Source of the DNA: Yoonia vestfoldensis DSM 16212
GTDB taxonomy: Bacteria; Pseudomonadota; Alphaproteobacteria; Rhodobacterales; Rhodobacteraceae
Length of the DNA stretch: 64,000 bases
NCBI RefSeq assembly: GCF_000382265.1
Contig: NZ_KB907988.1
Span: forward strand, 18,142-82,141
Direction: 5' to 3'
A model generated the notes under the pieces. That model made no database searches, was not told the DNA's origin, and saw nothing but the letters and a program-made list of their open reading frames with translations. Below, one piece after another: positions 52,519 through 61,288 of this stretch. The position numbers and the translations under genes are program-made. Position 1 is the stretch's first letter; every line of letters begins with the position of its first letter.

Positions 52519-53615
52519 TCAGCAGGCTCCGTCTGATGTTCGGCAGGTGCGACAGGCAAAGGCGCTTCTCCTTTGGCGTCACGGTTCGAGGCGCCCCGCA
52601 TCGCATCGAGTGAAGATTGGAAGGTCACGTAATGCGGGAGCTTGAAATGGATACAGAAGCCTGACGCCTCAACCGGTTCTGTATGGTAAAGAAAAAACTC
52701 CTCCTCGACCGGCGATCCTTTGGGTGCCTTTGCAGCATTCAGGTCCAGCGTTGCGGCGGCGATTACTTTGACCTCGTTCCAGCCCAATGTTGCGGCAAAG
52801 CCCAACTCGAGTGTGTCTGCGCGACCCTTGGACACCACCTCGGCCTGGCTGACCTTGACCCGGCCTGCCGAAAAAAACGATCTGGAGGGGTGGCGCACCA
52901 TCACTTCTGCCTCGGCCAGCCGAAGCTCGTTGACTGTCGGATGTGCATTGCCATAGCCGCGCATCGCGGCATAGCCGAGCGCGAGCGTGCCGCCGGTATC
53001 GGCGCGGGCCAAAGCTTGCAGCCGGTGCGCGCGGGGGGCAGGGAACAGGACAGGTTCACGCGTGATGTCGGGGATGTCTTCGGGCGCGACATAGGGCGTC
53101 GCGGGCAGGGCCGAAACCAACCCCTGCGCACGCTGCCATTCAGCAAGCGAAGGCTGGCCGGCCGGAGCGGGATCAGCGGCAGGGGTGACTGGCTCCGGTA
53201 CGAAATCGCGTCCGGTCAGGACCGCGGTTTCCAGCACGCGATGCGAATAATCCAGCGTCGGCCCCAGGATCTGCCCGCCCGGAATATCCTTGAACGCTGC
53301 CGAGATGCGGCGATGGGTAAAGAGCGCCTCTTGCAACACCGGAGCTGCCGTGGCGAGGCGCGGTTGGGTGCTGCGCCACGCACGAAGGACCAGCACCGCC
53401 TCGTAGAGATCGCCCCCGGTCTGCGCGAGGGCCAGCGCGGCCATCTCGGGCGCCGAAAGCGAGGCTTCGCCCATAACCCGGTCGATCAACCAGGGCAGTG
53501 CTGCCTGCAGTTGCTCGACACGGTTGGCGTCGATCGGACCGGTCATCGCGCGATACAGCCGTTCCGCTTCGGCAATCGCGCGCTCCCCGCCACGGGCGGC
53601 AACATAAGCCATCAC
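52515..53615 (-). CDS. phnI: C-P lyase core subunit PhnI
   Basis: A 366-residue protein, the nucleosidase/transferase subunit that with PhnG, PhnH and PhnL makes ribose 1-phosphonate triphosphate. Typical segments are MAYVAARGGERAIAEAERL, PEMAALALAQTGGDLYEAVL, LGYAAMRGYGNAHPTVNELR and DFCIHFKLPHYVTFQS-like GFCIHFKLPHYVTFQ. It overlaps phnH and phnJ by four bases. Confidence 0.93.
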   Translation of the reverse strand: MMAYVAARGGERAIAEAERLYRAMTGPIDANRVEQLQAALPWLIDRVMGEASLSAPEMAALALAQTGGDLYEAVLVLRAWRSTQPRLATAAPVLQEALFTHRRISAAFKDIPGGQILGPTLDYSHRVLETAVLTGRDFVPEPVTPAADPAPAGQPSLAEWQRAQGLVSALPATPYVAPEDIPDITREPVLFPAPRAHRLQALARADTGGTLALGYAAMRGYGNAHPTVNELRLAEAEVMVRHPSRSFFSAGRVKVSQAEVVSKGRADTLELGFAATLGWNEVKVIAAATLDLNAAKAPKGSPVEEEFFLYHTEPVEASGFCIHFKLPHYVTFQSSLDAMRGASNRDAKGEAPLPVAPAEHQTEPAE

Positions 53616-54175
53616 AGCACCTCGATCATTGTGGAGCGCGGCAGGCCGATCAGTCCCGTGCCGCAGATCAGGAATAACTCGACTCCCGCCGGATACCGGC
53701 AGACCCGCGCCCGCGCCGCCCAGAGACCGGGGTGCAGGCCCGCAATCCGGATATTCACCGCCCCGTCGACGCCGGGGCCAGTCAGACTTAACCGGGTGCC
53801 TTCGCCCAATCGTGCAGGAGCAAAGACGCTGGCCCCCTCATCGGGATAGAGCGCCGATCCGACGGGCAGGCGGTCGAAATCTGCCAGCGCGGTGTCGTTG
53901 TCGAGTGCAGTGAAAAAAGCCTGTTGGGCGTCCTGAGGTTTAACGATCCGGGACCCTGTTGCGGCGATGCGCAGAGCGAAAGCATCATCCTCTGCCCAGA
54001 CACGGGTTTCCCGGTCGCAAAGCGCCAAAGCCAGCGCGAGGGCGCCGGGTTCGGCCAGGGGCTGCACTTGGCCGGGACGAGCAAGGGCCCACATCATCGC
54101 TGCGAAGGCCGCATTGTCGCGACGCTCTTCCGCGTCGGGAAAGGGGGGAGTGCTAAGAGAAGAGGACGGCATCAA
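53612..54175 (-). CDS. phnH: C-P lyase core subunit PhnH
   Basis: A 187-residue core subunit with FAAMMWALARPGQVQPL near the N-terminus, VGSALYPDEGASVF in the middle and a C-terminal PAGVELFLICGTGLIGLPRST. It forms the structural centre of the PhnGHIJ complex. Overlaps on both sides show coupled translation. Confidence 0.92.
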   Translation of the reverse strand: MMPSSSLSTPPFPDAEERRDNAAFAAMMWALARPGQVQPLAEPGALALALALCDRETRVWAEDDAFALRIAATGSRIVKPQDAQQAFFTALDNDTALADFDRLPVGSALYPDEGASVFAPARLGEGTRLSLTGPGVDGAVNIRIAGLHPGLWAARARVCRYPAGVELFLICGTGLIGLPRSTMIEVL

Positions 54176-54585
54176 AACGTCTCCATCTCGACGCGAGTCG
54201 CCGCGACCCGGCGCAGTATGGCATCGTCGGCTGCCTGCCGCACCCGCTCCGTAGTGCGGGTCAGCGCCATGATATCCGCAGCGCCAATGCCCAGCGCCCC
54301 TGCAAGATCGACCAGTGCCATCGCCATCGCCTGTTCGAGGTCCCGGCCCGTCACCATGCCGTAACCGGTTGCACCGCCGCTGCGCACATGAGCCTCGGCC
54401 ACCAGCACTTCACCCAGATGAAAATCGGTCCCCGTCACGGTGTCGCGCATCGGCAGCATTACAAGGCCTGTGCGGCTCTGGATCACCTCGACATCCGGAA
54501 GCTTCGGCAAAAGCATCTCGGCCAGCGCCTTCAACGAGGCGGGATCGGTTGCGGCCAAAAGGCTCAGACGTCTGTCCTCAGTCAT
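54172..54585 (-). CDS. phnG: C-P lyase core subunit PhnG
   Basis: A 137-residue subunit (MTEDRRLSLLAATDPASLKAL...VRSGGATGYGMVTGRDLEQAMAMAL). Start 54585 overlaps the phnF stop by eight bases (ATGACTGA). The longer upstream frame would lie inside phnF and is rejected. Confidence 0.92.
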   Translation of the reverse strand: MTEDRRLSLLAATDPASLKALAEMLLPKLPDVEVIQSRTGLVMLPMRDTVTGTDFHLGEVLVAEAHVRSGGATGYGMVTGRDLEQAMAMALVDLAGALGIGAADIMALTRTTERVRQAADDAILRRVAATRVEMETF

Positions 54586-55330
54586 GCTCAGCACCCGGAA
54601 TGACCCCCGTCGCCACATCATCAAGCGAGGCGATGGCGAATTGAACCCGAAGGGCGGACCAGATCGCCTCAGAGAACCCGATGGGCTTGCCCTGTGGATC
54701 AACATCAATCTTGGTCACTACCATCACGGGATGGTCAGGATGCTGGCCTAGGAGCCGCGCTTCTTCTGACCCCGCGCGACGGGCGAGGATCATGGTCTGC
54801 GCTCGGAAATAATCGACGATACCGTAGTCACGGTAGATGTCGGTCACCGAATGGCCCTGCGCGCGCCGCACGGCCATATCTGGAAAGCGGTCGGCCGCGT
54901 GAAACGACAGGCCCAGATTGACCGGCACCCCGTCGGCAAGACCCCGGCGCAGCAGGCGGTGCACATTCGCTCCAACGCTCAGTCCAAGCGCAGCCGCGAT
55001 CCGCTCATCGGCGGTGGTGGTTTCGGTCGCTAAAGTCTCGCCTGTGCCAACATGGCCCTGTTCGCCAAGTGCATGCCGGAACCGGGTCCGTTTGCCGATA
55101 GGATAGTTGATCCGTGGTTCGGAGCGCACGAAAGTGCCTCTGCCCTGTTCGACCGAAAGTCGCCCTTCAACTGCCAGCGCCAAAATCGCCCGCCGCACAG
55201 AATGCCGACCTGCGCCAAAGCCTCGGCAAAGTTCAGGCTCGGTCGGAAGCCGAGTTCCAGGCGGTAATTGGCCCGTATCGATGCCCTCAAGAAGGGATTC
55301 CCTGATTTCCTTCCAGGCATCGCGCGTCAT
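54578..55330 (-). CDS. phnF: GntR-family phosphonate regulator PhnF
   Basis: A 250-residue regulator of the HutC subfamily. It has an N-terminal winged HTH (LPTEPELCRGFGAGRHSVRRAILALAVEGRLSVEQGRGTFV) and a C-terminal UTRA effector domain. It heads the phnFGHIJKLM operon. A palindrome 14 bases before its start and another before phnC are its likely operators, so it probably represses both units until phosphonate or a starvation signal is present. Confidence 0.9.
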   Translation of the reverse strand: MTRDAWKEIRESLLEGIDTGQLPPGTRLPTEPELCRGFGAGRHSVRRAILALAVEGRLSVEQGRGTFVRSEPRINYPIGKRTRFRHALGEQGHVGTGETLATETTTADERIAAALGLSVGANVHRLLRRGLADGVPVNLGLSFHAADRFPDMAVRRAQGHSVTDIYRDYGIVDYFRAQTMILARRAGSEEARLLGQHPDHPVMVVTKIDVDPQGKPIGFSEAIWSALRVQFAIASLDDVATGVIPGAEHD

Positions 55331-55344
55331 TCGGTGCTTCTTCC

Positions 55345-55360
55345 ATTCATTCGGATGAAT
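55345..55360. promoter_or_regulatory. Candidate PhnF operator before phnF
   Basis: The near-palindrome attcattcggatgaat lies just upstream of the phnF start and matches the site before phnC. Its central position over the promoter fits autorepression. Confidence 0.72.
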
Positions 55361-55458
55361 CACCGTTAGGTGACGCAGGTGACGCTGGCATGACAATTGA
55401 ATGAAGATTGGAAGCAGTCTGCCCCTGCCCCCGCTCCGCTACTCACCGTCGGTTACTC

Positions 55459-56700
55459 TCAGGTGAATACCTTTGTTGCGCACTGCCAAGCGTCGAAATT
55501 GCGCAAATCCTCGGTGGCAACGCCCAAAGGTCCGTTAACAATGAACGGCACAAGCTGTTCGTCGCGACCACCATGCGACCGCAACGGTGCATCGAGGCCG
55601 GTAAGATCATGTTTGTCGGGCGCTGTTCCCAGTGCAGTGCAGGCTGTGCTGGTTACGACGATGTCTCCAACCCTTTCAGGCGGAAGTGCGTAGGCAAGGC
55701 AAGCCGCCTTCCGGTCCAGCACTTCATCGATCCCCGGCACCTGACGCAAAACCTCGATGACTGGAGTCGGGTCAATTCCCGTGGGCAGATAGATGGTGGC
55801 AAAGGCGCCAAGCGCGCCGTGATGAGCTACATAGGGGTCCGTAATTGGCAGAATTACGCGGGCCCCGGTGGCCGCTGGAATTGCAGCAAGGACCTGATCT
55901 AGATACACTACATTTGGGGTGCCGTCCGCGTGGTGCTTTGGTTTCATTCCATGATCAGCGGTCAGAACCACCCGCGCACCTCCCGCCAACAACCCGCCAA
56001 GCGCGCCATCAACCCCCGCCATGAAGGCATTGGCCTCGGTGCTGCCCGGCGCGTGCTTGTGCTGGATATAATCGGATGTGGACAGATACATCAGCTCAGG
56101 CTGCCATTCGGCCAAAAGCCGGACTCCGGCGTACAACACGAACAAGGACAGATCACCCGAATAGACCTGAGGCTCCGGGCGGCCCAGCCAAGCGGCGGCA
56201 TCCTCCAGACCGTTCAGGCTGCGTGTTGTGGCACCCGCTCTTTCGGCGGAAAAACAGATGGCCCGGTCGCTCGCACAGTCCAGGCCCGCTCCAAGTAGTT
56301 CGCGCAATTGATCTTTGGCCGTCAGCACAGCTACACGGGCACCTGCATCGTAAAATCCAGCAAAGATTGTGGGCGCGCGCAGGAATCGGATGGAATTCAT
56401 CATTACTTCCTCTCCCGTTTCAGGATCCAGGAAGAAATTTCCGCAGATTCCATGCATCGAGGACGGCACGCCCGTTGCAATGGACAGGTTGTTGGGATTG
56501 GTGAAACTGGGCATCGCCCCCCGCGCCTGCGTCTGGGTCCCGCCATTCGCCAGCATCCCGGCCAGCGCCGGCATTGCGCCCGATGCCAGTGCCGCTTCGA
56601 TATAGGCGGGCTCGCACCCGTCAAGGCAGATCACCACTGCCGGGCGGGTGGGCCAGTCATAGCTGCGGGAATTTATTGTCATGGTTCGTTTCTGAGTCAT
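55459..56700 (-). CDS. phnA: Phosphonoacetate hydrolase
   Basis: A 413-residue alkaline-phosphatase-superfamily enzyme that splits phosphonoacetate into acetate and phosphate. Zinc and nucleophile residues appear as D27 (CLDGCEP), T67 (PSFTNPNN), D in STSDYIQHKHAPGS, DH in TADHGMKPKHH and H in RSHGGRDEQ. ATG 56700 overlaps the GntR stop by four bases. It gives a second, C-P-lyase-independent way to use a phosphonate. Confidence 0.9.
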   Translation of the reverse strand: MTQKRTMTINSRSYDWPTRPAVVICLDGCEPAYIEAALASGAMPALAGMLANGGTQTQARGAMPSFTNPNNLSIATGVPSSMHGICGNFFLDPETGEEVMMNSIRFLRAPTIFAGFYDAGARVAVLTAKDQLRELLGAGLDCASDRAICFSAERAGATTRSLNGLEDAAAWLGRPEPQVYSGDLSLFVLYAGVRLLAEWQPELMYLSTSDYIQHKHAPGSTEANAFMAGVDGALGGLLAGGARVVLTADHGMKPKHHADGTPNVVYLDQVLAAIPAATGARVILPITDPYVAHHGALGAFATIYLPTGIDPTPVIEVLRQVPGIDEVLDRKAACLAYALPPERVGDIVVTSTACTALGTAPDKHDLTGLDAPLRSHGGRDEQLVPFIVNGPLGVATEDLRNFDAWQCATKVFT

Positions 56701-57503
56701 AGCTGGATCCTTTCGGTCGGTTCCGTTTGGGGGCGGACAGGGTCCTTGAGCACCAGTTCCACGGCGGTCAGCAGCCACGTCCCAGTGTTGAATTCGATCG
56801 GCCGCCCCGCAGGACAGAGATTCATCGCCACCGTGCGTAGTACCGGAGTGTCGCGAGTGAGTTGCAGATCCTCGGCCTCGGACCGTGTGGCAAAGCCACC
56901 AGATACCCGCGTTTCGGCCCGGCGATAGCGGGCGACACCATGCGCCTCGTAGACATCGCGGACCGAACCGGCGTTGGCGTAAACTTCTTCGAAGTCAGGA
57001 AATCTCTCGAGCGGAAACACCTTGACCGAGCGATAAATGACCGCACCGTCGACCAGACGCAGGCGCCGCAGCCGGATCACCGCATCCCCCAGCGCCACGT
57101 TGAGCGCCGCAGCCTCCTCCGCACTCGCCACACCGCGCAGCAGCGACAGCGTACGGGCGGTCACAACAAGGTCGGTCTTGACGAGCCCGTCCGAAAAGCG
57201 GCTGCCGTGGTCCAACGTATAGCGCAACGGGACCTGACGCACATAGATGCCAACGCCCTTGCGAGCCTGTAAAAGACCCTCCTGTTGGAGCCGAGACAAA
57301 GCCCGTCGCAGGGTGACTCGGGATACCCCAAACATATCGGACATCTGGTTTTCGCCAGGCAGGCGGCCTCCTGCCGCGAGTCTGCCGTCCAGACAGGCCG
57401 CTCCAATGCGATCATAAATTTGCAGCCAGATCGGCCGGGTGCTACGCGGGGCAAAGTGAGTTACTGTCAGTTCGTAGAGTGCGGAAGAGATTTGTTCAGT
57501 CAA
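56697..57503 (-). CDS. GntR-family regulator of the phosphonoacetate cluster
   Basis: A 268-residue HutC-type regulator with winged HTH (LPGENQMSDMFGVSRVTLRRALSRLQQEGLLQARKGVGIYV) and UTRA domain. TTG 57503, overlapping the upstream amidohydrolase stop by eight bases, is the likely start, because no ATG gives a complete domain. It probably controls the divergent unit through the palindrome at 58703-58716. Confidence 0.85.
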   Translation of the reverse strand: MTEQISSALYELTVTHFAPRSTRPIWLQIYDRIGAACLDGRLAAGGRLPGENQMSDMFGVSRVTLRRALSRLQQEGLLQARKGVGIYVRQVPLRYTLDHGSRFSDGLVKTDLVVTARTLSLLRGVASAEEAAALNVALGDAVIRLRRLRLVDGAVIYRSVKVFPLERFPDFEEVYANAGSVRDVYEAHGVARYRRAETRVSGGFATRSEAEDLQLTRDTPVLRTVAMNLCPAGRPIEFNTGTWLLTAVELVLKDPVRPQTEPTERIQL

Positions 57504-58662
57504 GGACAAGCCTCCGTCGGCCTGCGACAAATACCGCACGCACTCTGCGGGTTTCGGGGCACAACGCAATCACATCGCCGCGCAGCCCAGGTGCAAGCGA
57601 TCCCCTATCGACAAGCCCAGCTACTTCAGCAGGGTGCCGGGAGACGAAAGGCCAAGCGTCTGCGAATTCCATCCCAGCTTGATCGACCAGTTGGAAAGGT
57701 GCGAGGATAAGGGACGGATAAAAGTAATCTGATGACAACACGCTGCCCAGACCCGAAGCCATCGCAGGGCCTGCATCCACAGCATTGTTCTGACTCCCCC
57801 CCCGCAATACGTTGGGCGCGCCAAAGACCACATGCTCGCCTGCGGCACGCGCTGCAGCCGCCGTCTCTTCGGTCATCGGGAACTCAGAAGCGCTAATTCC
57901 CAAAGCGCGATGCGCCGTCCGGATTTCGGCGCTGGGCTCGTCATGCGCCAGCATTGACACACCAAGGGCCCGGGCGGCGGTGGCAAGGCGCGTGAGCGCG
58001 TCCGGAACCTCGCCTGCGCGCTCAGCCATCCGAGCGAGTTCTTTCAGGCAGTTCTCAGGCGATAGGCCCGTCCGCTCTGCCATTCGGCCAATCTTGCGTG
58101 ATCCGGCGGGCTCACAAAGGTTAATCGTTGTGTGGTCATTGATAGAAAGAATTGATCCCGGTAAGCGATCAATCCACTTGAGCACCTCGTCAACGGCTTC
58201 CAGCGCAAAGGTTTCCCAACGGAAGTTTATCCGTGTGTCGCAAGCCAGCGTGTCTTGGGCCATCGCTAGCGCATTCACGAAATCACCTGCGGCTTTGCGG
58301 CTGCGCAGTCCGGGTTCCCAACTTATTGTCAGGCCGTGAAAGGCAGTGGTGATGCCGTTGGTGATCATCTGCCGGTCAGCTTCAGCCAACGCCAACGGCA
58401 GCGAGAATGTGACACCGGGCCGCGGCATCAGAATGCGTTCAAATCCGTCACCATGCACATCCACGATCCCGGGAAGGAGCCACAAACCGGTCGCGTCGTA
58501 CAAACGAGCATTGGAAGCCGGTGCGTCTGCGACGCATCCGTCTTCCAGATACAAGTCGCTGCGCTGCATAGTGTTATCCTGCAATACCGTGCCGCCGGCA
58601 AGAATCCAGGGTTCGGGCCGCGTTTTTGGTCGGTACATTTTGGTCTCCGCATTCATCGTCAT
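57496..58662 (-). CDS. PhnM-like amidohydrolase of the phosphonoacetate cluster
   Basis: A 388-residue relative of PhnM. Metal-site segments are LLPGIVDVHGDGFERILMPRPG, SINDHTTI, LAHDEPSAE and SSDYFYPS. Several residues beside the ligands differ from those of the operon's own PhnM. It is first gene of a unit with the GntR and phosphonoacetate hydrolase genes and not beside a second C-P lyase core. It may act on another phosphonate or nucleotide ester. Start 58662 or 58656. Confidence 0.8.
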   Translation of the reverse strand: MTMNAETKMYRPKTRPEPWILAGGTVLQDNTMQRSDLYLEDGCVADAPASNARLYDATGLWLLPGIVDVHGDGFERILMPRPGVTFSLPLALAEADRQMITNGITTAFHGLTISWEPGLRSRKAAGDFVNALAMAQDTLACDTRINFRWETFALEAVDEVLKWIDRLPGSILSINDHTTINLCEPAGSRKIGRMAERTGLSPENCLKELARMAERAGEVPDALTRLATAARALGVSMLAHDEPSAEIRTAHRALGISASEFPMTEETAAAARAAGEHVVFGAPNVLRGGSQNNAVDAGPAMASGLGSVLSSDYFYPSLILAPFQLVDQAGMEFADAWPFVSRHPAEVAGLVDRGSLAPGLRGDVIALCPETRRVRAVFVAGRRRLVLD

Positions 58663-58702
58663 GGCCGTGTCATGTGAATCACGTAACACCTCTCTGTGAC
58701 AA

Positions 58703-58716
58703 CGCTGTGTATACAG
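58703..58716. promoter_or_regulatory. Candidate GntR operator
   Basis: The near-palindrome gctgtgtatacagc lies in the 72-bp divergent promoter between the PhnM-like gene and the second phnD-like gene, a fitting place for the cluster's own GntR regulator. Confidence 0.5.
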
Positions 58717-58734
58717 CAACATTGGAGAGAAAAG

Positions 58735-59595
58735 ATGAAACACCTGTTTGCTACGACCGCGATAAGCGTTGCCCTGTTCACTGCTAACCAAGGCATGGCT
58801 GAAACACTGCGCCTCGCAGTGACCGACATCGAGGGGCTTGAGGCTCTTCAGCAGGAGTTCGGCCCGTTTGAGGCCGCGCTCGAGGCCGCCATTGGCCATG
58901 ATATCGAGCTGTTCGCCGTTTCGTCCCGTACGTCGGCGGTCGAAGCAATCAATCAAGGTCAGGTCGATATGATTCTGACGGGTCCCGCAGAATATGTTGT
59001 TATCAACGAACTGACCAATCCGGTCATCATCGCAGGCTGGCAACGCCCGAATTACTATGCCCAGATCGTTACTCTGGCCGACGGCCCGATCGGAAGCGTG
59101 GAGGACCTGCGCGGTGGCAAGGTCACTTTTGGCTCGGTAGGCTCAACATCACAGCATCTTGGGCCGGCTCAGGTTCTTGCCGATTTCGGTCTGGTTTACA
59201 ACACCGACTACACTGCAGAGATCATCAGCCGCAACACGGCCATTGAGGCACTGATCCGCGGCGACGTGGAAGCAGTTGGTATGAACGAAGGCCACCTTCA
59301 GTCAATCCGCGAGGCTTTTCCCGAGATCGGCTTCACTGTCATAGCCCGTGGCCGAGATCTTCCCAACGACATTCTGGTTGCGCGCGGCGATCTTGACCCC
59401 GCAATCATCGACAGCGTCCGGGCTGCTTTTGTCGATCATGCAGACGAACTGATGGCTGCAGTTTTGCAGGGCGACGATAACCAGAAGTACAACGGCGGCT
59501 TCTTCTTCACCGAGATCGACGACGCCGACTACGATTATGTCCGCGCCATGTATGCCACGATTGGCGTCGATACGACTGCCTTCGTCGGCGAGTGA
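58735..59595 (+). CDS. PhnD-like phosphonate-binding protein
   Basis: A 286-residue periplasmic protein with signal peptide MKHLFATTAISVALFTANQGMA and PhnD-type segments (LTGPAEYVVINEL, GKVTFGSVGSTSQHLGPAQVL). It likely binds phosphonoacetate or a similar compound for the adjacent ATPase and permease. ATG 58735 follows ggagag. Confidence 0.87.
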   Translation: MKHLFATTAISVALFTANQGMAETLRLAVTDIEGLEALQQEFGPFEAALEAAIGHDIELFAVSSRTSAVEAINQGQVDMILTGPAEYVVINELTNPVIIAGWQRPNYYAQIVTLADGPIGSVEDLRGGKVTFGSVGSTSQHLGPAQVLADFGLVYNTDYTAEIISRNTAIEALIRGDVEAVGMNEGHLQSIREAFPEIGFTVIARGRDLPNDILVARGDLDPAIIDSVRAAFVDHADELMAAVLQGDDNQKYNGGFFFTEIDDADYDYVRAMYATIGVDTTAFVGE

Positions 59596-59660
59596 CACCG
59601 AAAAGAGACGGCGGAGCCGGTTCCGGCTTCGCCGCTTTTCTTGATGGAGGGGGACAGACA

Positions 59661-60470
59661 GTGCTGGATGTACAACAAATCTCGGTCGATGGTCACACGG
59701 GCACCGATACCGCAGAAGTGGTCATCAACCTTCAGGGGTTGCGCAAACGCTATGACGCGCGGACCGAGGTCTTGCAGGGCATAGACCTTTCCATCCGGCG
59801 CGGGGAGCGGGTGGCGCTCATTGGCTCCAACGGCTCAGGTAAATCCACCTTGCTTCGCTGCCTTGTCGGGCTGCACGCCGTAACCGCTGGCAGCGTCACC
59901 ACGATGGGCGAAACCTTCAACAGCTTTCCCGACAGAGGACAGCAGCGCAGGTTGCGGGCCCGGACAGGTTTTGTATTTCAGAAACACTGCCTTGTGCGGC
60001 GGCGCACTGCACTCTCGAATGTCGTGCACGGTATGTTTTCAGAGCCCGGCAGTTGGCGCGGTTTTGCCCAGTCGTTGGCCCCAGAAGCCTGGCGAATTGC
60101 GGCGTTGGACGCCCTTGACGCCGTCAACCTTTCAGAGAAGGCCAGCGATCGGGCCGATGCACTGTCCGGTGGCCAGCAGCAGCGCGTCGCGATCGCCCGC
60201 GCGATTGTCCGCCGACCGGTGCTGCTAATCGCCGATGAGCCTGCCGCGAGCCTCGATCCGGTATCGGGGCGAGACGTGATGTTACTATTCAATACTCTTA
60301 GTGCGCTTCACGGAATTACCTTGATCTTCACGTCGCACGACATGACCCATGCCCGCGAGTTCGCTGACCGGATCGTCGCTTTGCGCGCGGGGCGCGTGTT
60401 TCTGGACAAACCTGCCGCAAGCGTCAGTGACACTGATCTGGAGGCCGTGTTCCATGTCGCGGGCCGCTGA
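59661..60470 (+). CDS. PhnC-like ABC transporter ATPase
   Basis: A 269-residue ATPase with Walker A GSNGSGKST, signature LSGGQQQRV and Walker B LLIADEPAASLD. GTG 59661 after tggagg is a better start than the upstream frame, which begins inside the binding-protein stop. It overlaps the permease gene by 17 bases. Confidence 0.88.
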   Translation: MLDVQQISVDGHTGTDTAEVVINLQGLRKRYDARTEVLQGIDLSIRRGERVALIGSNGSGKSTLLRCLVGLHAVTAGSVTTMGETFNSFPDRGQQRRLRARTGFVFQKHCLVRRRTALSNVVHGMFSEPGSWRGFAQSLAPEAWRIAALDALDAVNLSEKASDRADALSGGQQQRVAIARAIVRRPVLLIADEPAASLDPVSGRDVMLLFNTLSALHGITLIFTSHDMTHAREFADRIVALRAGRVFLDKPAASVSDTDLEAVFHVAGR

Positions 60471-61257
60471 CCACCTGCCATCGCGCTTGCCGCGACTGTC
60501 ACCGCTGGCCTTTGCGTTAACAATCGCTGCGGTCGCAGTTATCCTTGTTTCGATCGGTCAGGTCGCACCGTCGGTGGAGCGGCTTGCAAACGGTCTTCCG
60601 AATATGGGCAATTTGCTGTGGCGCATGTCTCCGCCGAACGTGGAGGCCGCATTTCTTTTGCGCGTGTTCTGGCGCATCGTTGAGACGTTCCAGATCGCGG
60701 TTGCCGGAGCCGCCATCGGCATCGCACTGAGCCTCCCCATCGCTTGGGCGGCCTCTCGCGGTATAAGCCCTTTTGGTTGGATCGGCGCCCTGTTGTTTAA
60801 AGCGTTAATCTCCTTTCTGCGAACAGTGCCTGATCTGGTCTGGGCGCTTTTATTTGTAGCAACTGTCGGGCTTGGCGCGGTGGCTGGAACGATGACGATC
60901 GTGGTAGATACGATCGGATTCTGTGGCCGTTTTTTTGCTGAGGCCATTGAGGAGTCCGACAAAGAACCACAAGAGGCGCTCTCAACAATCGGGGCCAATC
61001 GTTTTTCCATTCTTCTTGGCGCAGTTCTGCCGGATGTGATGCCCACTCTCATTAACACGTCGCTCTTTGCGCTCGAGAAGGCCATTCGGTCCTCGGTCGT
61101 ACTGGGTCTTGTCGGGGCGGGGGGTATTGGTCAGGAATTGAAGGTAGCCTTCGACCTGTTTCAGTATCGCAGCGCCTCGACCATCATCCTTGTGATCTTT
61201 CTGATTGTTCTGGTGATGGAGTGGGGAACCGACAGGTTGCGTGCGAAGGTTCAATGA
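60454..61257 (+). CDS. PhnE-like ABC transporter permease
   Basis: A 267-residue permease with five to six membrane segments and the EAA loop EAIEESDKEPQEALSTIGANRF. ATG 60454 overlaps the ATPase gene. Only one permease gene is present, so it should work as a homodimer. Confidence 0.88.
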   Translation: MSRAADHLPSRLPRLSPLAFALTIAAVAVILVSIGQVAPSVERLANGLPNMGNLLWRMSPPNVEAAFLLRVFWRIVETFQIAVAGAAIGIALSLPIAWAASRGISPFGWIGALLFKALISFLRTVPDLVWALLFVATVGLGAVAGTMTIVVDTIGFCGRFFAEAIEESDKEPQEALSTIGANRFSILLGAVLPDVMPTLINTSLFALEKAIRSSVVLGLVGAGGIGQELKVAFDLFQYRSASTIILVIFLIVLVMEWGTDRLRAKVQ

Positions 61258-61288
61258 GCGTTGGCAATACAACTGCTGTGACGCCATC

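Noticed and set aside
52683-53849. A 388-codon plus-strand frame opposite phnI
   Set aside because: It is antisense to phnI and phnH, which have clear family matches and coupled starts.
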